A stretch of 33,680 bases of DNA from Muribaculaceae bacterium (GTDB lineage Bacteria; Bacteroidota; Bacteroidia; Bacteroidales; Muribaculaceae): assembly GCA_009775195.1 (NCBI GenBank), contig VSPF01000007.1, positions 1-33,680 of the forward strand, in the 5' to 3' direction. Below the pieces are notes generated by a model. It did no database searches. It saw nothing but the letters and a program-made list of their open reading frames with translations, and was not told where the DNA came from. The translations under genes were made by a program, and so were the position numbers. Numbering within the stretch: position 1 is the stretch's first letter; each line of letters opens with the position of its first letter. Shown piece after piece: positions 14,012-21,860 of the stretch.

Positions 14012-14659
14012 ATGAAGCAGTTTATCATCATATTGTTGGCCGTGGCAAGTTATGTCGGAGTTGCCGCCCAGAGCCGTATAGACAAGGTAATCGCCGACCT
14101 CGAGAATAAGAACGATGTTGAGACAACCTATTCGGAGCGCCGCACGGCTAAGAAGCACAAGCTCTATCGCATCACCACGGTGCTCAACTTCAATAATGAA
14201 AATTACTACAAACGCCTTGCCCGGGCTTTTGAAGACGAGCGCGAAAAGGCTGTCAGCGCCGTCAAGTCGAACAATACGCGCACCTATAAGTTTGTCGACG
14301 AAAAGGGTACCAGCAGTTATACACTTACGCATAATTCAGTAGTTAAGAGCTGGCGCAGCTCGGATGATAACAGTGATGACGAAGGACGGGTGATAATCTC
14401 TACCGACCCTGCCGGCGATGTGCTTGTGTCGAAGACGTGTCTCAGCAGCGAAAGTCGCCGCGAACAGCGAAAGATGTGCCGCGAGCTTGACCGCCAACAG
14501 CGAGAAATGGTCGAGGAATTTGCCGAGCAGCAGCGCGAGTTTGCCCGTCAGCAGCGCGAGTTTGTGCGCCAACAGCGAGAATTCGAGCGCCAGCAGCGCG
14601 ACTGGGAGCGCCAGGTGCGGCAGCACGAGGAACAGATGCGCAACCTTGCCGGAATCTGA
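14012..14659 (+). CDS. Secreted coiled-coil protein with QQR heptad repeats
   Basis: This 215-residue protein begins with a signal peptide (MKQFIIILLAVASYVGVAAQ). The middle part (about 21-140) contains NFNNENYYKRLARAFEDERE and resembles small secreted Bacteroides proteins of the DUF5024 type; that family label is from memory and unsure. The C-terminal 70 residues form a charged helix with a near-perfect seven-residue repeat, [ED]-[FW]-x-R-Q-Q-R, encoded by four tandem 21-bp units at 14528-14611. It lies 3 nt after the anti-sigma gene, so it is probably the regulated or sensing partner of that sigma module. Function unknown. Confidence 0.72.
   Translation: MKQFIIILLAVASYVGVAAQSRIDKVIADLENKNDVETTYSERRTAKKHKLYRITTVLNFNNENYYKRLARAFEDEREKAVSAVKSNNTRTYKFVDEKGTSSYTLTHNSVVKSWRSSDDNSDDEGRVIISTDPAGDVLVSKTCLSSESRREQRKMCRELDRQQREMVEEFAEQQREFARQQREFVRQQREFERQQRDWERQVRQHEEQMRNLAGI
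14528..14611 (+). repeat. Four tandem 21-bp coding repeats
   Basis: Units start at 14528, 14549, 14570 and 14591. Each encodes QQR plus EF/DW, one variable residue and R. Third-position changes between units show selection on the protein. Copy number could vary by slippage without breaking the frame. Confidence 0.85.
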
Positions 14660-14710
14660 TTCAAATGTTTAATGTTGAATTTTGAATGTTGAATTGCATC
14701 TGCCGGGAGT

Positions 14711-14787
14711 AGAAAATAAAAGGACAAAAGGGCATAAGTTACAAAAACATTATGTCCTTTTTGTTTTTTATGTCTTTTTGTTTCTTC
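14711..14787. repeat. Interspersed hairpin repeat, copy B
   Basis: Left arm with aaaggacaaaagggcataag (about 14719-14738) and right arm with tatgtcctttttg (about 14751-14763), followed by a second ttatgtctttttgtttc segment, give an imperfect hairpin with T runs. It follows the QQR-repeat gene and could terminate that unit. Confidence 0.6.
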
Positions 14788-14864
14788 ATATTCTCTGAGC
14801 TACGCCACTCTAAGCTTTTTAGATAAAAATTATTAAAGAGTATCAGAAAGTCGCAAAAATGGCT

Positions 14865-14872
14865 TAACTTTG
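14865..14872 (+). promoter_or_regulatory. -7 box before the SurA-like gene
   Basis: TAACTTTG matches TAnnTTTG, 29 nt upstream of the ATG at 14901. No TTTG is found at the -33 distance, so this is a weaker match than others in the window. Confidence 0.5.
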
Positions 14873-14900
14873 CACTTGCATCTAATTGAAGTGCTTACCA

Positions 14901-16259
14901 ATGAACAAGAAAACCCTACTTAGCGGCCTGACTCTTTTTGCTGCAGCCGGACTTTTCGCCGCCACCGGCGACAACGTCATCGACGAAGTCGCCTGGATGA
15001 TAGGTGACGAGCCAATATATAAATCAGAAATCGAGCAGACCTATATGGATTTGCAGAACGACCGCACCGCTATCCCTGGCGACCCGTACTGCATTATCCC
15101 CGAGCAGATTGCCATAGAACGACTATTCCTCCATCAGGCCGATATCGACACTGTGGAGGTGCAGGAATCGATGGTGCAGATGCAGGTCGATGCCCAAATG
15201 AACTTCCTCATCAGCAATCTTGGCAGCCGCGAGAAAGTAGAGCAGTATTTCCGTAAGCCCTTCCCCGATATACGAGAGTATTATGCCACCAACATGCGCA
15301 ATCGTGCTCGTGTGCAGCAGGTGCGCTCGGGCCTGACGAAAAATCTCAAAGTCACGCCGGGCGATGTTCGCCGCTATTTCAACGCCTTGCCCAAGGACAG
15401 CGTACCCTTTATCCCCCAGCAGGTCGAGGTACAGCTACTGACACTCAATCCTGCCATACCGCGCCAGGAAATCGACGACGTAAAGGCCCGTCTGCGCGAC
15501 TATGCCGACCGTGTCAACAAGGGCGAGAGCGAGTTCTCGACCCTCGCAATCCTTTATTCCGAGGCTCCCGAGGCTGTGCGTGGCGGCGAAATCGGCTTTA
15601 TGGGCCGTGGACAGCTTGTACCCGAATATGCCGCCGTAGCCTTCAACCTCAACGACCCCAAGAAGGTGTCGAAGATTGTAGAGACCGAATACGGCTTCCA
15701 CATCATACAGCTGATTGAAAAGCGCGGCGACCGCATCAACACTCGCCATATACTGCTGCGCCCAAAGGTGTCGCAAAAAGACAAGGACGAAGCGATGGCG
15801 CGCCTCGACTCGGTGCGTACAGACATTGTCGACAAGAAGATGCTGACATTCGAGGAAGCCGTAAAACTCGTTTCGCAAGATAAGGACACGCGCATGAGCA
15901 ACGGCGTGATGGTCAATGGCGAGACCGGCACCACGCGCTTCGAGATGTCGCAACTGCCGCAGGAAGTCGCTATAGCCGTGTCGTCGCTGCAGCCCGGCGA
16001 AATATCCAAGCCCTTTATCATGCGCAACCCCAAGAGCGACCGCGAGGTGATAGCCATCGTGCGCCTCACATCGCGCCTCGACGCCCACCAGGCAAACCTG
16101 GCCGACGATTACCAGACAATCAAGGACATGTACGAAAATGCCCGCAGCCAGGAGATTGTAGACGAGTGGCTCGAAAAGAAAATCAAGGATACCTACGTGC
16201 GGATTGAAGACGGCTGGCGCGGTTGCGACTTCCGCCACAAGGGCTGGATTAAAAACTAA
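14901..16259 (+). CDS. SurA-like periplasmic peptidyl-prolyl isomerase
   Basis: This 452-residue protein with a signal peptide (MNKKTLLSGLTLFAAAGLFA) has a SurA-type N-terminal chaperone domain (DEVAWMIGDEPIYKSEIE) and two parvulin (PpiC) domains. The first, about 170-280, contains GGEIGFMGRGQLVPEYAAVAF and TEYGFHIIQL. The second begins at INTRHILLRP. It should assist folding of outer-membrane proteins in the periplasm. An in-frame TTG at 14886 gives a longer reading, but the ATG at 14901 gives the better signal peptide and spacing. The following OstA-like gene makes this an envelope-assembly pair. Confidence 0.9.
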   Translation: MNKKTLLSGLTLFAAAGLFAATGDNVIDEVAWMIGDEPIYKSEIEQTYMDLQNDRTAIPGDPYCIIPEQIAIERLFLHQADIDTVEVQESMVQMQVDAQMNFLISNLGSREKVEQYFRKPFPDIREYYATNMRNRARVQQVRSGLTKNLKVTPGDVRRYFNALPKDSVPFIPQQVEVQLLTLNPAIPRQEIDDVKARLRDYADRVNKGESEFSTLAILYSEAPEAVRGGEIGFMGRGQLVPEYAAVAFNLNDPKKVSKIVETEYGFHIIQLIEKRGDRINTRHILLRPKVSQKDKDEAMARLDSVRTDIVDKKMLTFEEAVKLVSQDKDTRMSNGVMVNGETGTTRFEMSQLPQEVAIAVSSLQPGEISKPFIMRNPKSDREVIAIVRLTSRLDAHQANLADDYQTIKDMYENARSQEIVDEWLEKKIKDTYVRIEDGWRGCDFRHKGWIKN

Positions 16260-16271
16260 GTTCATGCGAGG

Positions 16272-16294
16272 GGCGGCACAAAGGCTGTGCCGCC
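16272..16294 (+). promoter_or_regulatory. Perfect GC-rich hairpin between surA-like and ostA-like genes
   Basis: GGCGGCACA (16272-16280) pairs perfectly with TGTGCCGCC (16286-16294) around the loop AAGGC. No T run follows, so it is not a classical terminator. It lies 18 nt before the next ATG and could act in mRNA processing, partial termination or translational control. Confidence 0.6.
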
Positions 16295-16312
16295 TATGAG
16301 TATGTCAAGAAA

Positions 16313-18007
16313 ATGAACCGTAGGTCATTTTTTATAGCTTTTCTATTGCTTGCGCTTCCGGCGCTTCTTGCGCTGGCCCCGCACGACCGTCCCGTGCCGC
16401 CAATCCGGCCCCAGATACCAGCCGCCGACCGCTCGACGGGCAACCGCGTGTTCCTCGAACGTGCCGAGGTGTTGCGTAAAGAGACATTCGACTCCTTCCT
16501 TACCGTTGTCGGCGACGTGGTTTTTACCAAGGGGCCGATGACCATGAAGTGCGACAGCGCGCATTTCTTCGAAGGCTCGGAGTCGCTGCAGGCGTTTGGC
16601 AATGTGAGCATGGAGCAGGGTGACACCCTCTTTGTCTACGCCGACGAGCTTGATTATGACGGCATGTCGGAAATCGCCACCCTCTATGCCGACCCGGGCA
16701 AGAAGGTGAGGCTGATTAATCGTGATGTAAAGCTCGAGACCGACATATTTATCTACGACCTCGCCATCGACCTTGGCTATTACGAGGTCGGAGGAAAGCT
16801 TACAGACCCTTCGAACACGCTTACCTCGCTCTATGGCGAATATGTGCCCTCGACGAAAGAGGCGAACTTTTATACCAACGTACACCTCAATTCGCGCAAC
16901 CAGACCGATACCCTCGATATTTATTCTGATACCCTATATTATAACACGGCCACGCACATAGCGCAGCTATTTTCGCCGAGCGAGGTTATCAACAAGCGCG
17001 GAACAATATATACCACCCTCGGCATCTATGATACCGACAGCAATCGTACCACGCTCTATGACCGCTCGACAATCGTGACTGCCCAGCACCACACGCTGAC
17101 AGCCGATACCATATTTTATGACCGCACGGCAGGCTATGGCGAGGCATGGGGCGGCATGGTGCTGACCGACAGCGTGCACGACGCCCAGGTATCGGGCAAT
17201 TATGGTTTCTACAACGAGATTGCCGACACGGCCTTTGTCACTGGCCGGGCGATGCTCAAGCATTACAACGGCCCGGACACCCTCTATCTCCATGGTCGCT
17301 ATATCCGCACTGCTGCCCTCTACGATACCGTGCATGTGGCTGCCGACAGCGTCAGGGGCATTGCCGAGTCTACGCGCATAGATACGACCCACGTCGCCGT
17401 CGTGCATCCCGGGGTACGCTTCTACCGTGCCGACCTGCAGGGGGTGTGCGACTCGCTGCGCTTTACCGAGCGCGACTCCACCCTGCGCATGTTCGTCGAC
17501 CCGGTGGTGTGGAGCGAGGACAGGCAGATATTCGGCAACGTAATAGAGATGTTGCTCAACGACAGCACCATCGAGCGTGCCATACTGCCCGACCAGGCTT
17601 TTGCCGCGCAGCGAATCGAGGGACCGCATTTCCAGCAGCTTAGCGGCAAGGAGATGATTGCCGACTTTGTCGGCGGCGAACTGCGGCGCCTCGACATCAA
17701 CGGCAACGTGGAGATTATAATGTACCCCGAGGAAAATGACTCGACCATCAACAAAATCGTCAACGCGCAGAGCAGCTTCCTGACCGCGTTTTTCAAGGGG
17801 CGGGCTACCGAGTCTGTCAAGATGTGGCCCGAGACCACGGGTACGGCCACGCCGCTGTTTATAGCGCGCAAGAGCCTCTACTACCTGCCCAAATTCAAGT
17901 GGTTCGAAGAGCGTAGGCCGTTAAACAAAGACGACATCTTCACCAAAGAGGAAGATGCCGCCGAAGAAGTTAGCGAAGAAGAAGGGTCAGTCGCGGTAGC
18001 GGAGTGA
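16313..18007 (+). CDS. OstA/LptA-domain protein (LPS transport-related)
   Basis: This 564-residue protein has a signal peptide (MNRRSFFIAFLLLALPALLAL) followed by repeated beta-rich segments of the OstA type, for example DVVFTKGPMTMKCDSAHFFEGSE with FGNVSMEQGDTLFVYADELDYDG, which match the LptA/OstA jellyroll repeat. Proteins like this in Bacteroidetes are thought to form part of the lipopolysaccharide bridge to the outer membrane. The C-terminus is an acidic tail (EEVSEEEGSVAVAE). It follows the SurA-like gene by 53 nt. Its last 21 nt overlap the 3' end of the convergent aguB gene. Confidence 0.87.
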   Translation: MNRRSFFIAFLLLALPALLALAPHDRPVPPIRPQIPAADRSTGNRVFLERAEVLRKETFDSFLTVVGDVVFTKGPMTMKCDSAHFFEGSESLQAFGNVSMEQGDTLFVYADELDYDGMSEIATLYADPGKKVRLINRDVKLETDIFIYDLAIDLGYYEVGGKLTDPSNTLTSLYGEYVPSTKEANFYTNVHLNSRNQTDTLDIYSDTLYYNTATHIAQLFSPSEVINKRGTIYTTLGIYDTDSNRTTLYDRSTIVTAQHHTLTADTIFYDRTAGYGEAWGGMVLTDSVHDAQVSGNYGFYNEIADTAFVTGRAMLKHYNGPDTLYLHGRYIRTAALYDTVHVAADSVRGIAESTRIDTTHVAVVHPGVRFYRADLQGVCDSLRFTERDSTLRMFVDPVVWSEDRQIFGNVIEMLLNDSTIERAILPDQAFAAQRIEGPHFQQLSGKEMIADFVGGELRRLDINGNVEIIMYPEENDSTINKIVNAQSSFLTAFFKGRATESVKMWPETTGTATPLFIARKSLYYLPKFKWFEERRPLNKDDIFTKEEDAAEEVSEEEGSVAVAE

Positions 18008-18865
18008 CAGCTCGTCGTAAGCGTCGATGCGTCGGTCGCGTAAGAAAGGCCACCAGCGGCGCACGTGTTCGCTGCGCGTGAGGTCTACGTCGACTATTGC
18101 CGTAGTTTCACGGTCGTCGGCCTTGAACAGGAACTCGCCCTGCGGCCCGGCGACAAAGCTCGTGCCCCAGAACTGTATGCCGGCAGTAAGGCCGGTAGGG
18201 TCTTTCTCAAATCCCACACGGTTTACAGCTACCACGGGCAGTCCGTTGGCAATGGCGTGTCCGCGCTGTATTGTTACCCATGCGTCGTGCTGTCGTGCCT
18301 TCTCGCCGTCCTCGTCGCTGCTTTCCCAGCCGATTGCCGTGGGATAAATCAGGATTTCGGCACCGGCGAGGGCCATCATCCTGGCTGCTTCGGGGTACCA
18401 CTGGTCCCAGCATACGAGCACGCCCAGTTTGCCAAGCGAGGTGTGGATGGGGTTGAAGCCGAGGTCGCCGGGGGTAAAGTAGAATTTCTCGTAATATGCC
18501 GGGTCGTCGGGTATGTGCATCTTGCGATACTTGCCGGCGATGCTGCCGTCTGTCTCGAATACCACGGCCGTATTGTGGTAGAGTCCCGGGGCGCGACGCT
18601 CGAATAGGCTTGTGACGAGCACTATACCGTTGTCGCGGGCTACCTTTGAGTAGAAGTCGGTGGCCCCGCCGGGTATAGGCTCGGCAAGGGCGCAAAGCTC
18701 TATGTTTTCGTGCTGGCAGAAGTAGTGGGTATCGTGTAGCTCCTGCAGCACCACGAGCTGTGCGCCGTCAGCAGCGAGTTTTGCGGCCTTGGCAGCGATG
18801 CGGGCGCGGTTGTCGGTCTTGTCCTCGCTACAAGCCTGCTGTATTATTCCTACTTTGAGTATCAT
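17987..18865 (-). CDS. aguB: N-carbamoylputrescine amidase
   Basis: This nitrilase-superfamily enzyme hydrolyses N-carbamoylputrescine to putrescine, CO2 and ammonia, the last step of the agmatine route. The protein has 292 residues. The catalytic triad is E42 (LQELHDT), K115 (YRKMHIPDD) and C152 (VCWDQWYPEAAR), and the AguB-type segments HIPDDPAYYEKFYFTPGD and TAIGWESSDEDGEK are present. The agmatine deiminase partner (aguA) is not in the window. The gene follows queA after 6 nt, so it appears to have joined the end of that unit. It overlaps the OstA-like gene tail to tail by 21 bp. Confidence 0.92.
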   Translation of the reverse strand: MILKVGIIQQACSEDKTDNRARIAAKAAKLAADGAQLVVLQELHDTHYFCQHENIELCALAEPIPGGATDFYSKVARDNGIVLVTSLFERRAPGLYHNTAVVFETDGSIAGKYRKMHIPDDPAYYEKFYFTPGDLGFNPIHTSLGKLGVLVCWDQWYPEAARMMALAGAEILIYPTAIGWESSDEDGEKARQHDAWVTIQRGHAIANGLPVVAVNRVGFEKDPTGLTAGIQFWGTSFVAGPQGEFLFKADDRETTAIVDVDLTRSEHVRRWWPFLRDRRIDAYDELSLRYRD

Positions 18866-18871
18866 TGATTA

Positions 18872-19921
18872 TCAAAGGATTAACATCGCGTCGCCGTAGC
18901 ATCCGAAGCGGTAGCCTTCTTTCACGGCCTCGTTGTAGGCTTTCATTACAAGCTCGTAGCCGCCGAAGGCTGCGACCATCATAAGCATGGTCGAGTAGGG
19001 CATGTGGAAGTTTGTGACGAGGCTCGATGCTACCGAGAAGTCGTAGGGTGGAAAGATAAACTTGTTCGTCCAGCCGGTATATGTCTTCATGTGGCCGCCC
19101 ATGCTGTCGGCAGTGGCGATGGCGCGGAGCACCGAGGTGCCGACGGCGCATACCTGGTGTCCGGCATCCTTGGCGGCGTTGACGGTGTCGACCAGTTCCT
19201 GGCTGGCATCCATCTGCTCAGAGTCCATGCGGTGCTTGGTGAGGTCTTCGACATCGATTTCGCGGAAAGCACCCAGCCCGCTGTGGATGGTCACAAAGGC
19301 TTCTTTCACACCCTTGATTTTGAGGCGTGTGATGAGGCTGCGCGAGAAATGGAGTCCGGCAGCCGGTGCTACGACGGCGCCCTCCTTGGCGGCGAAGATG
19401 CACTGATAGTCCTCGATGTCGCATGGTTCAGGCTCTCGTTTGATGTAGGGCGGCAGGGGTGTCATGCCGAGCGAGTAGAGGGCCTTTTTGAACTCGTCGT
19501 GCGGTCCGTCGTAGAGGAAGCGCAGTGTGCGTCCTCGCGAGGTGGTGTTGTCGATAACCTCGGCAACCATCGAGTCGTCGTCGCCGAAATAGAGCTTGTT
19601 GCCGATGCGGATTTTGCGTGCCGGCTCGACCAGTACGTCCCAAAACTTGTTTTCGGCGTTTAGTTCGCGTAGCAGAAACACTTCGATACGCGCACCGGTC
19701 TTTTCCTTGTTGCCGTAGAGCAGAGCCGGGAAGACCTGTGTGTCGTTGAATACCATCACATCGCCGTCGTTGAAGTACTCGAGAATGTCTTTGAAGATAT
19801 GATGTGATATTTCGCCGGTGCGGCGGTTTACGACCATCAGACGAGCCTGGTCGCGCTCGGCCAGCGGATGGCTGGCAATCAGCTCGTCGGGGAGATTGAA
19901 TTTAAATTGCGATAGTTTCAT
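18872..19921 (-). CDS. queA: S-adenosylmethionine:tRNA ribosyltransferase-isomerase
   Basis: QueA transfers and isomerises the ribosyl moiety of AdoMet onto 7-aminomethyl-7-deazaguanine in tRNA, making epoxyqueuosine. The protein has 349 residues starting MKLSQFKFNLPDELIASHPL, the usual N-terminus. Further family marks are MVFNDTQVFPALL, GAVVAPAAGLHFS, HSGLGAF and a C-terminal TNFHMPYSTMLMMVAAF. The frame is open upstream by 82 codons, but those residues are arginine-rich and unlike QueA, so I use the ATG at 19921. It lies 47 nt after truB, another tRNA-modification gene. Confidence 0.96.
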   Translation of the reverse strand: MKLSQFKFNLPDELIASHPLAERDQARLMVVNRRTGEISHHIFKDILEYFNDGDVMVFNDTQVFPALLYGNKEKTGARIEVFLLRELNAENKFWDVLVEPARKIRIGNKLYFGDDDSMVAEVIDNTTSRGRTLRFLYDGPHDEFKKALYSLGMTPLPPYIKREPEPCDIEDYQCIFAAKEGAVVAPAAGLHFSRSLITRLKIKGVKEAFVTIHSGLGAFREIDVEDLTKHRMDSEQMDASQELVDTVNAAKDAGHQVCAVGTSVLRAIATADSMGGHMKTYTGWTNKFIFPPYDFSVASSLVTNFHMPYSTMLMMVAAFGGYELVMKAYNEAVKEGYRFGCYGDAMLIL

Positions 19922-19968
19922 ATTAGCGGTCGAAAGTGTGGGTGAGGAGCGCTTGAATATTCTTGAGG

Positions 19969-20694
19969 TTAAATTTTTGTAGCCGAGGTGTCGGGCATTT
20001 CGATTTCTACGGTCTTGATAAGCTCGGCGGCTTGCTCTACCGACAGGCATTTGTCGATGGTTACGTCGCCTACGCGCGTGCGCCGCAGGGCCGTGAGGTG
20101 TGCGCCGCTGCCGAGGGCCGCGCCGATGTCGCGTGCGAGGGCACGGATATAGGTGCCTTTGCTGCATACCACGCGGATTTGCAGTTCCTCGCTATCTTTG
20201 TCGTAGCCGAGAAGTTCGATTTCGTCGATGACGAGGATTTTGGGCTTCAAGTCGACATCCTGCCCGCTGCGGGCGAGGTCGTAGGCGCGTACTCCGTCGA
20301 TTTTGCAGGCCGAGAAGGCTGGTGGTACCTGCTCGATACGGCCTATAAACTGATTGAGCGTAGACTCGATAAGTCCGCGTGTGATGTGCGCGGTGGGATA
20401 GGTGGCATCGACCTGCGTTTCGAGGTCGAACGAAGGCGTGGTGGCCCCGAGGCGCAGTGAGGCGATATATTCCTTGACCCCGGCCTGCAGCTCGTCGATG
20501 CGCTTGGTGGCGCGACCTGTGCAGAGGAGCATCACGCCTGTAGCGAGTGGGTCGAGTGTGCCGGCGTGGCCGACCTTGAATTTCTTGACCTTCAAGCGGC
20601 GCAGCAGGGCGCCGCGCACGCGCTTGACGGCATCAAACGAGGTCCAGCCGAGGGGCTTGTCGATATATAGTATTTCTCCGTCGATAAAGTTCAT
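19969..20694 (-). CDS. truB: tRNA pseudouridine-55 synthase
   Basis: TruB converts U55 in the T loop of tRNAs to pseudouridine. The protein has 241 residues starting MNFIDGEILYIDKPLGWTSF. The catalytic aspartate is D48 in GHAGTLDPLATGVM, and the YEVEL-like and SKGTYIRAL segments of the family follow. I place the start at 20694, where ATG overlaps the uppP stop as ATGA; upstream codons translate uppP out of frame. The C-terminus (EIEMPDTSATKI) lacks an obvious full PUA domain, which is short or absent in many bacterial TruB proteins. Confidence 0.95.
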   Translation of the reverse strand: MNFIDGEILYIDKPLGWTSFDAVKRVRGALLRRLKVKKFKVGHAGTLDPLATGVMLLCTGRATKRIDELQAGVKEYIASLRLGATTPSFDLETQVDATYPTAHITRGLIESTLNQFIGRIEQVPPAFSACKIDGVRAYDLARSGQDVDLKPKILVIDEIELLGYDKDSEELQIRVVCSKGTYIRALARDIGAALGSGAHLTALRRTRVGDVTIDKCLSVEQAAELIKTVEIEMPDTSATKI

Positions 20695-21560
20695 CAGAAC
20701 AGTCCGTGGCCTTTGGCGATGCATATTGCACCGACAATGAGACAATAGAGGGCGAACCACACGAGCTTGCCTTTCTTGACCAGTGCAAGCATCCATTTGC
20801 AAGCAAGGCAGCCGACGACAAACGAGGCGATGAAGCCGGTGAGCAGGGCTCCAAGACCAATTTCGGGCGTGGCAACACCGGCGGCTGTGTCAATTGCCTC
20901 GACACCGAAGATGTCTTTGATGTCGAGCAGGGCCTCGCCGAGGATGGGTATGATGACCATCAGAAAGGAGAATTGCGCTACCTGTTCGCGTTTGTCGCCG
21001 ATGAGTATGCCCGTGGCGATGGTTGTGCCAGAGCGAGAAAGACCCGGAAGAACGGCCACGGCCTGGGCGCAGCCGATGACGAAGGCGTCGATATAGCTGA
21101 TGTCGCGAGGCTTGTAGACGCGGCCTGTCAGGCGGTCGGTCTCAAGCGGACGTGTGCGGAAAAAATATGAGAATGCCAAGAGGGCTGCGGTCACGCACAG
21201 GCATGTGCCGACGAGTGTGAGCTCCTGGCCGAAGAAGGTCTCGATAGTGTCTTTGAAAAACACGCCTACGATGCCGATGGGTATGCACGAGATTAAAATC
21301 TTGCATACGTACCAGAAGCGGTCGTCGCGACGGAAGGTGAAGAAAGATACTACCAGCGGCCAGAACTCGCGCCACAGGATTACGATGGTGCTCAGTACGG
21401 TGGCCACGTGGAGCATCACGTCGAACTGGAGGCTTTCGGCCCCGCCAAGGTTGAGGCCGAGCACTTCGCGGCAGATTTCGAGGTGCCCCGACGAGCTGAT
21501 AGGCAGGTATTCGGCAAGGCCCTGGACGATGCCGAGTATGAGTGCGTCGATTATGTCCAT
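20694..21560 (-). CDS. uppP: Undecaprenyl-diphosphatase
   Basis: This inner-membrane phosphatase (also called BacA) converts undecaprenyl diphosphate to the monophosphate lipid carrier needed for peptidoglycan and glycan synthesis. The 288-residue polytopic protein has both signature motifs: EYLPISSSGHLE (17-28) and GLSRSGTTIATGI (about 175-187). It sits between the DUF3098 gene (3 nt) and truB (4-nt overlap), an order common in Bacteroidetes. Confidence 0.95.
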   Translation of the reverse strand: MDIIDALILGIVQGLAEYLPISSSGHLEICREVLGLNLGGAESLQFDVMLHVATVLSTIVILWREFWPLVVSFFTFRRDDRFWYVCKILISCIPIGIVGVFFKDTIETFFGQELTLVGTCLCVTAALLAFSYFFRTRPLETDRLTGRVYKPRDISYIDAFVIGCAQAVAVLPGLSRSGTTIATGILIGDKREQVAQFSFLMVIIPILGEALLDIKDIFGVEAIDTAAGVATPEIGLGALLTGFIASFVVGCLACKWMLALVKKGKLVWFALYCLIVGAICIAKGHGLF

Positions 21561-21563
21561 GCT

Positions 21564-21851
21564 TTATTTCTTTTTGCCGAAGGGCAGGCGGCGTGGGTCG
21601 ATGATGATGGCGGCTCCCATGGCCACGAAACCTAAAAATGCTATTGCCGGGCCGACAACGATGCGGCGCGTGCTGAAAATATCGGGGTTAAAAGCCTCGA
21701 CAGTCGAGCTGTCGCCGAGCATGAGTACGAAGCCGACCACTATCATGGCTCCGGCGATTGCCATGGCTATGAAGTTGCCGCGCTCGAGGGGCATGCCGGT
21801 GGTGGATTTCTCGAATTGTTCGGCAGGATTTTTGCGTTGTGTGCTTGCCAT
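21564..21851 (-). CDS. DUF3098 small membrane protein
   Basis: This 95-residue protein has two predicted transmembrane helices (about 26-46 and 64-86) separated by a short loop with FNPDIFSTRRIVVGPAI, which is the DUF3098 pattern. It ends in PRRLPFGKKK, so both ends are probably cytoplasmic. It always travels with ftsX and uppP in Bacteroidetes as far as I recall, which hints at a role in cell-envelope or division work, but no function is established. It lies 9 nt after ftsX and 3 nt before uppP. Confidence 0.88.
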   Translation of the reverse strand: MASTQRKNPAEQFEKSTTGMPLERGNFIAMAIAGAMIVVGFVLMLGDSSTVEAFNPDIFSTRRIVVGPAIAFLGFVAMGAAIIIDPRRLPFGKKK

Positions 21852-21860
21852 TATCTTTTG

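Noticed and set aside
14528..14611. Possible CRISPR-like array
   Set aside because: The repeats are 21 bp, directly tandem without spacers, in frame and coding a heptad-like helix; no cas genes are near.
15435..16265. A 276-codon open frame on the minus strand
   Set aside because: It is antisense to the SurA-like gene and has no protein-family features.
19922..20167. An 82-codon N-terminal extension of queA
   Set aside because: The extension is antisense-like, arginine-rich and overlaps truB; QueA proteins begin at the MKLSQFKF position.
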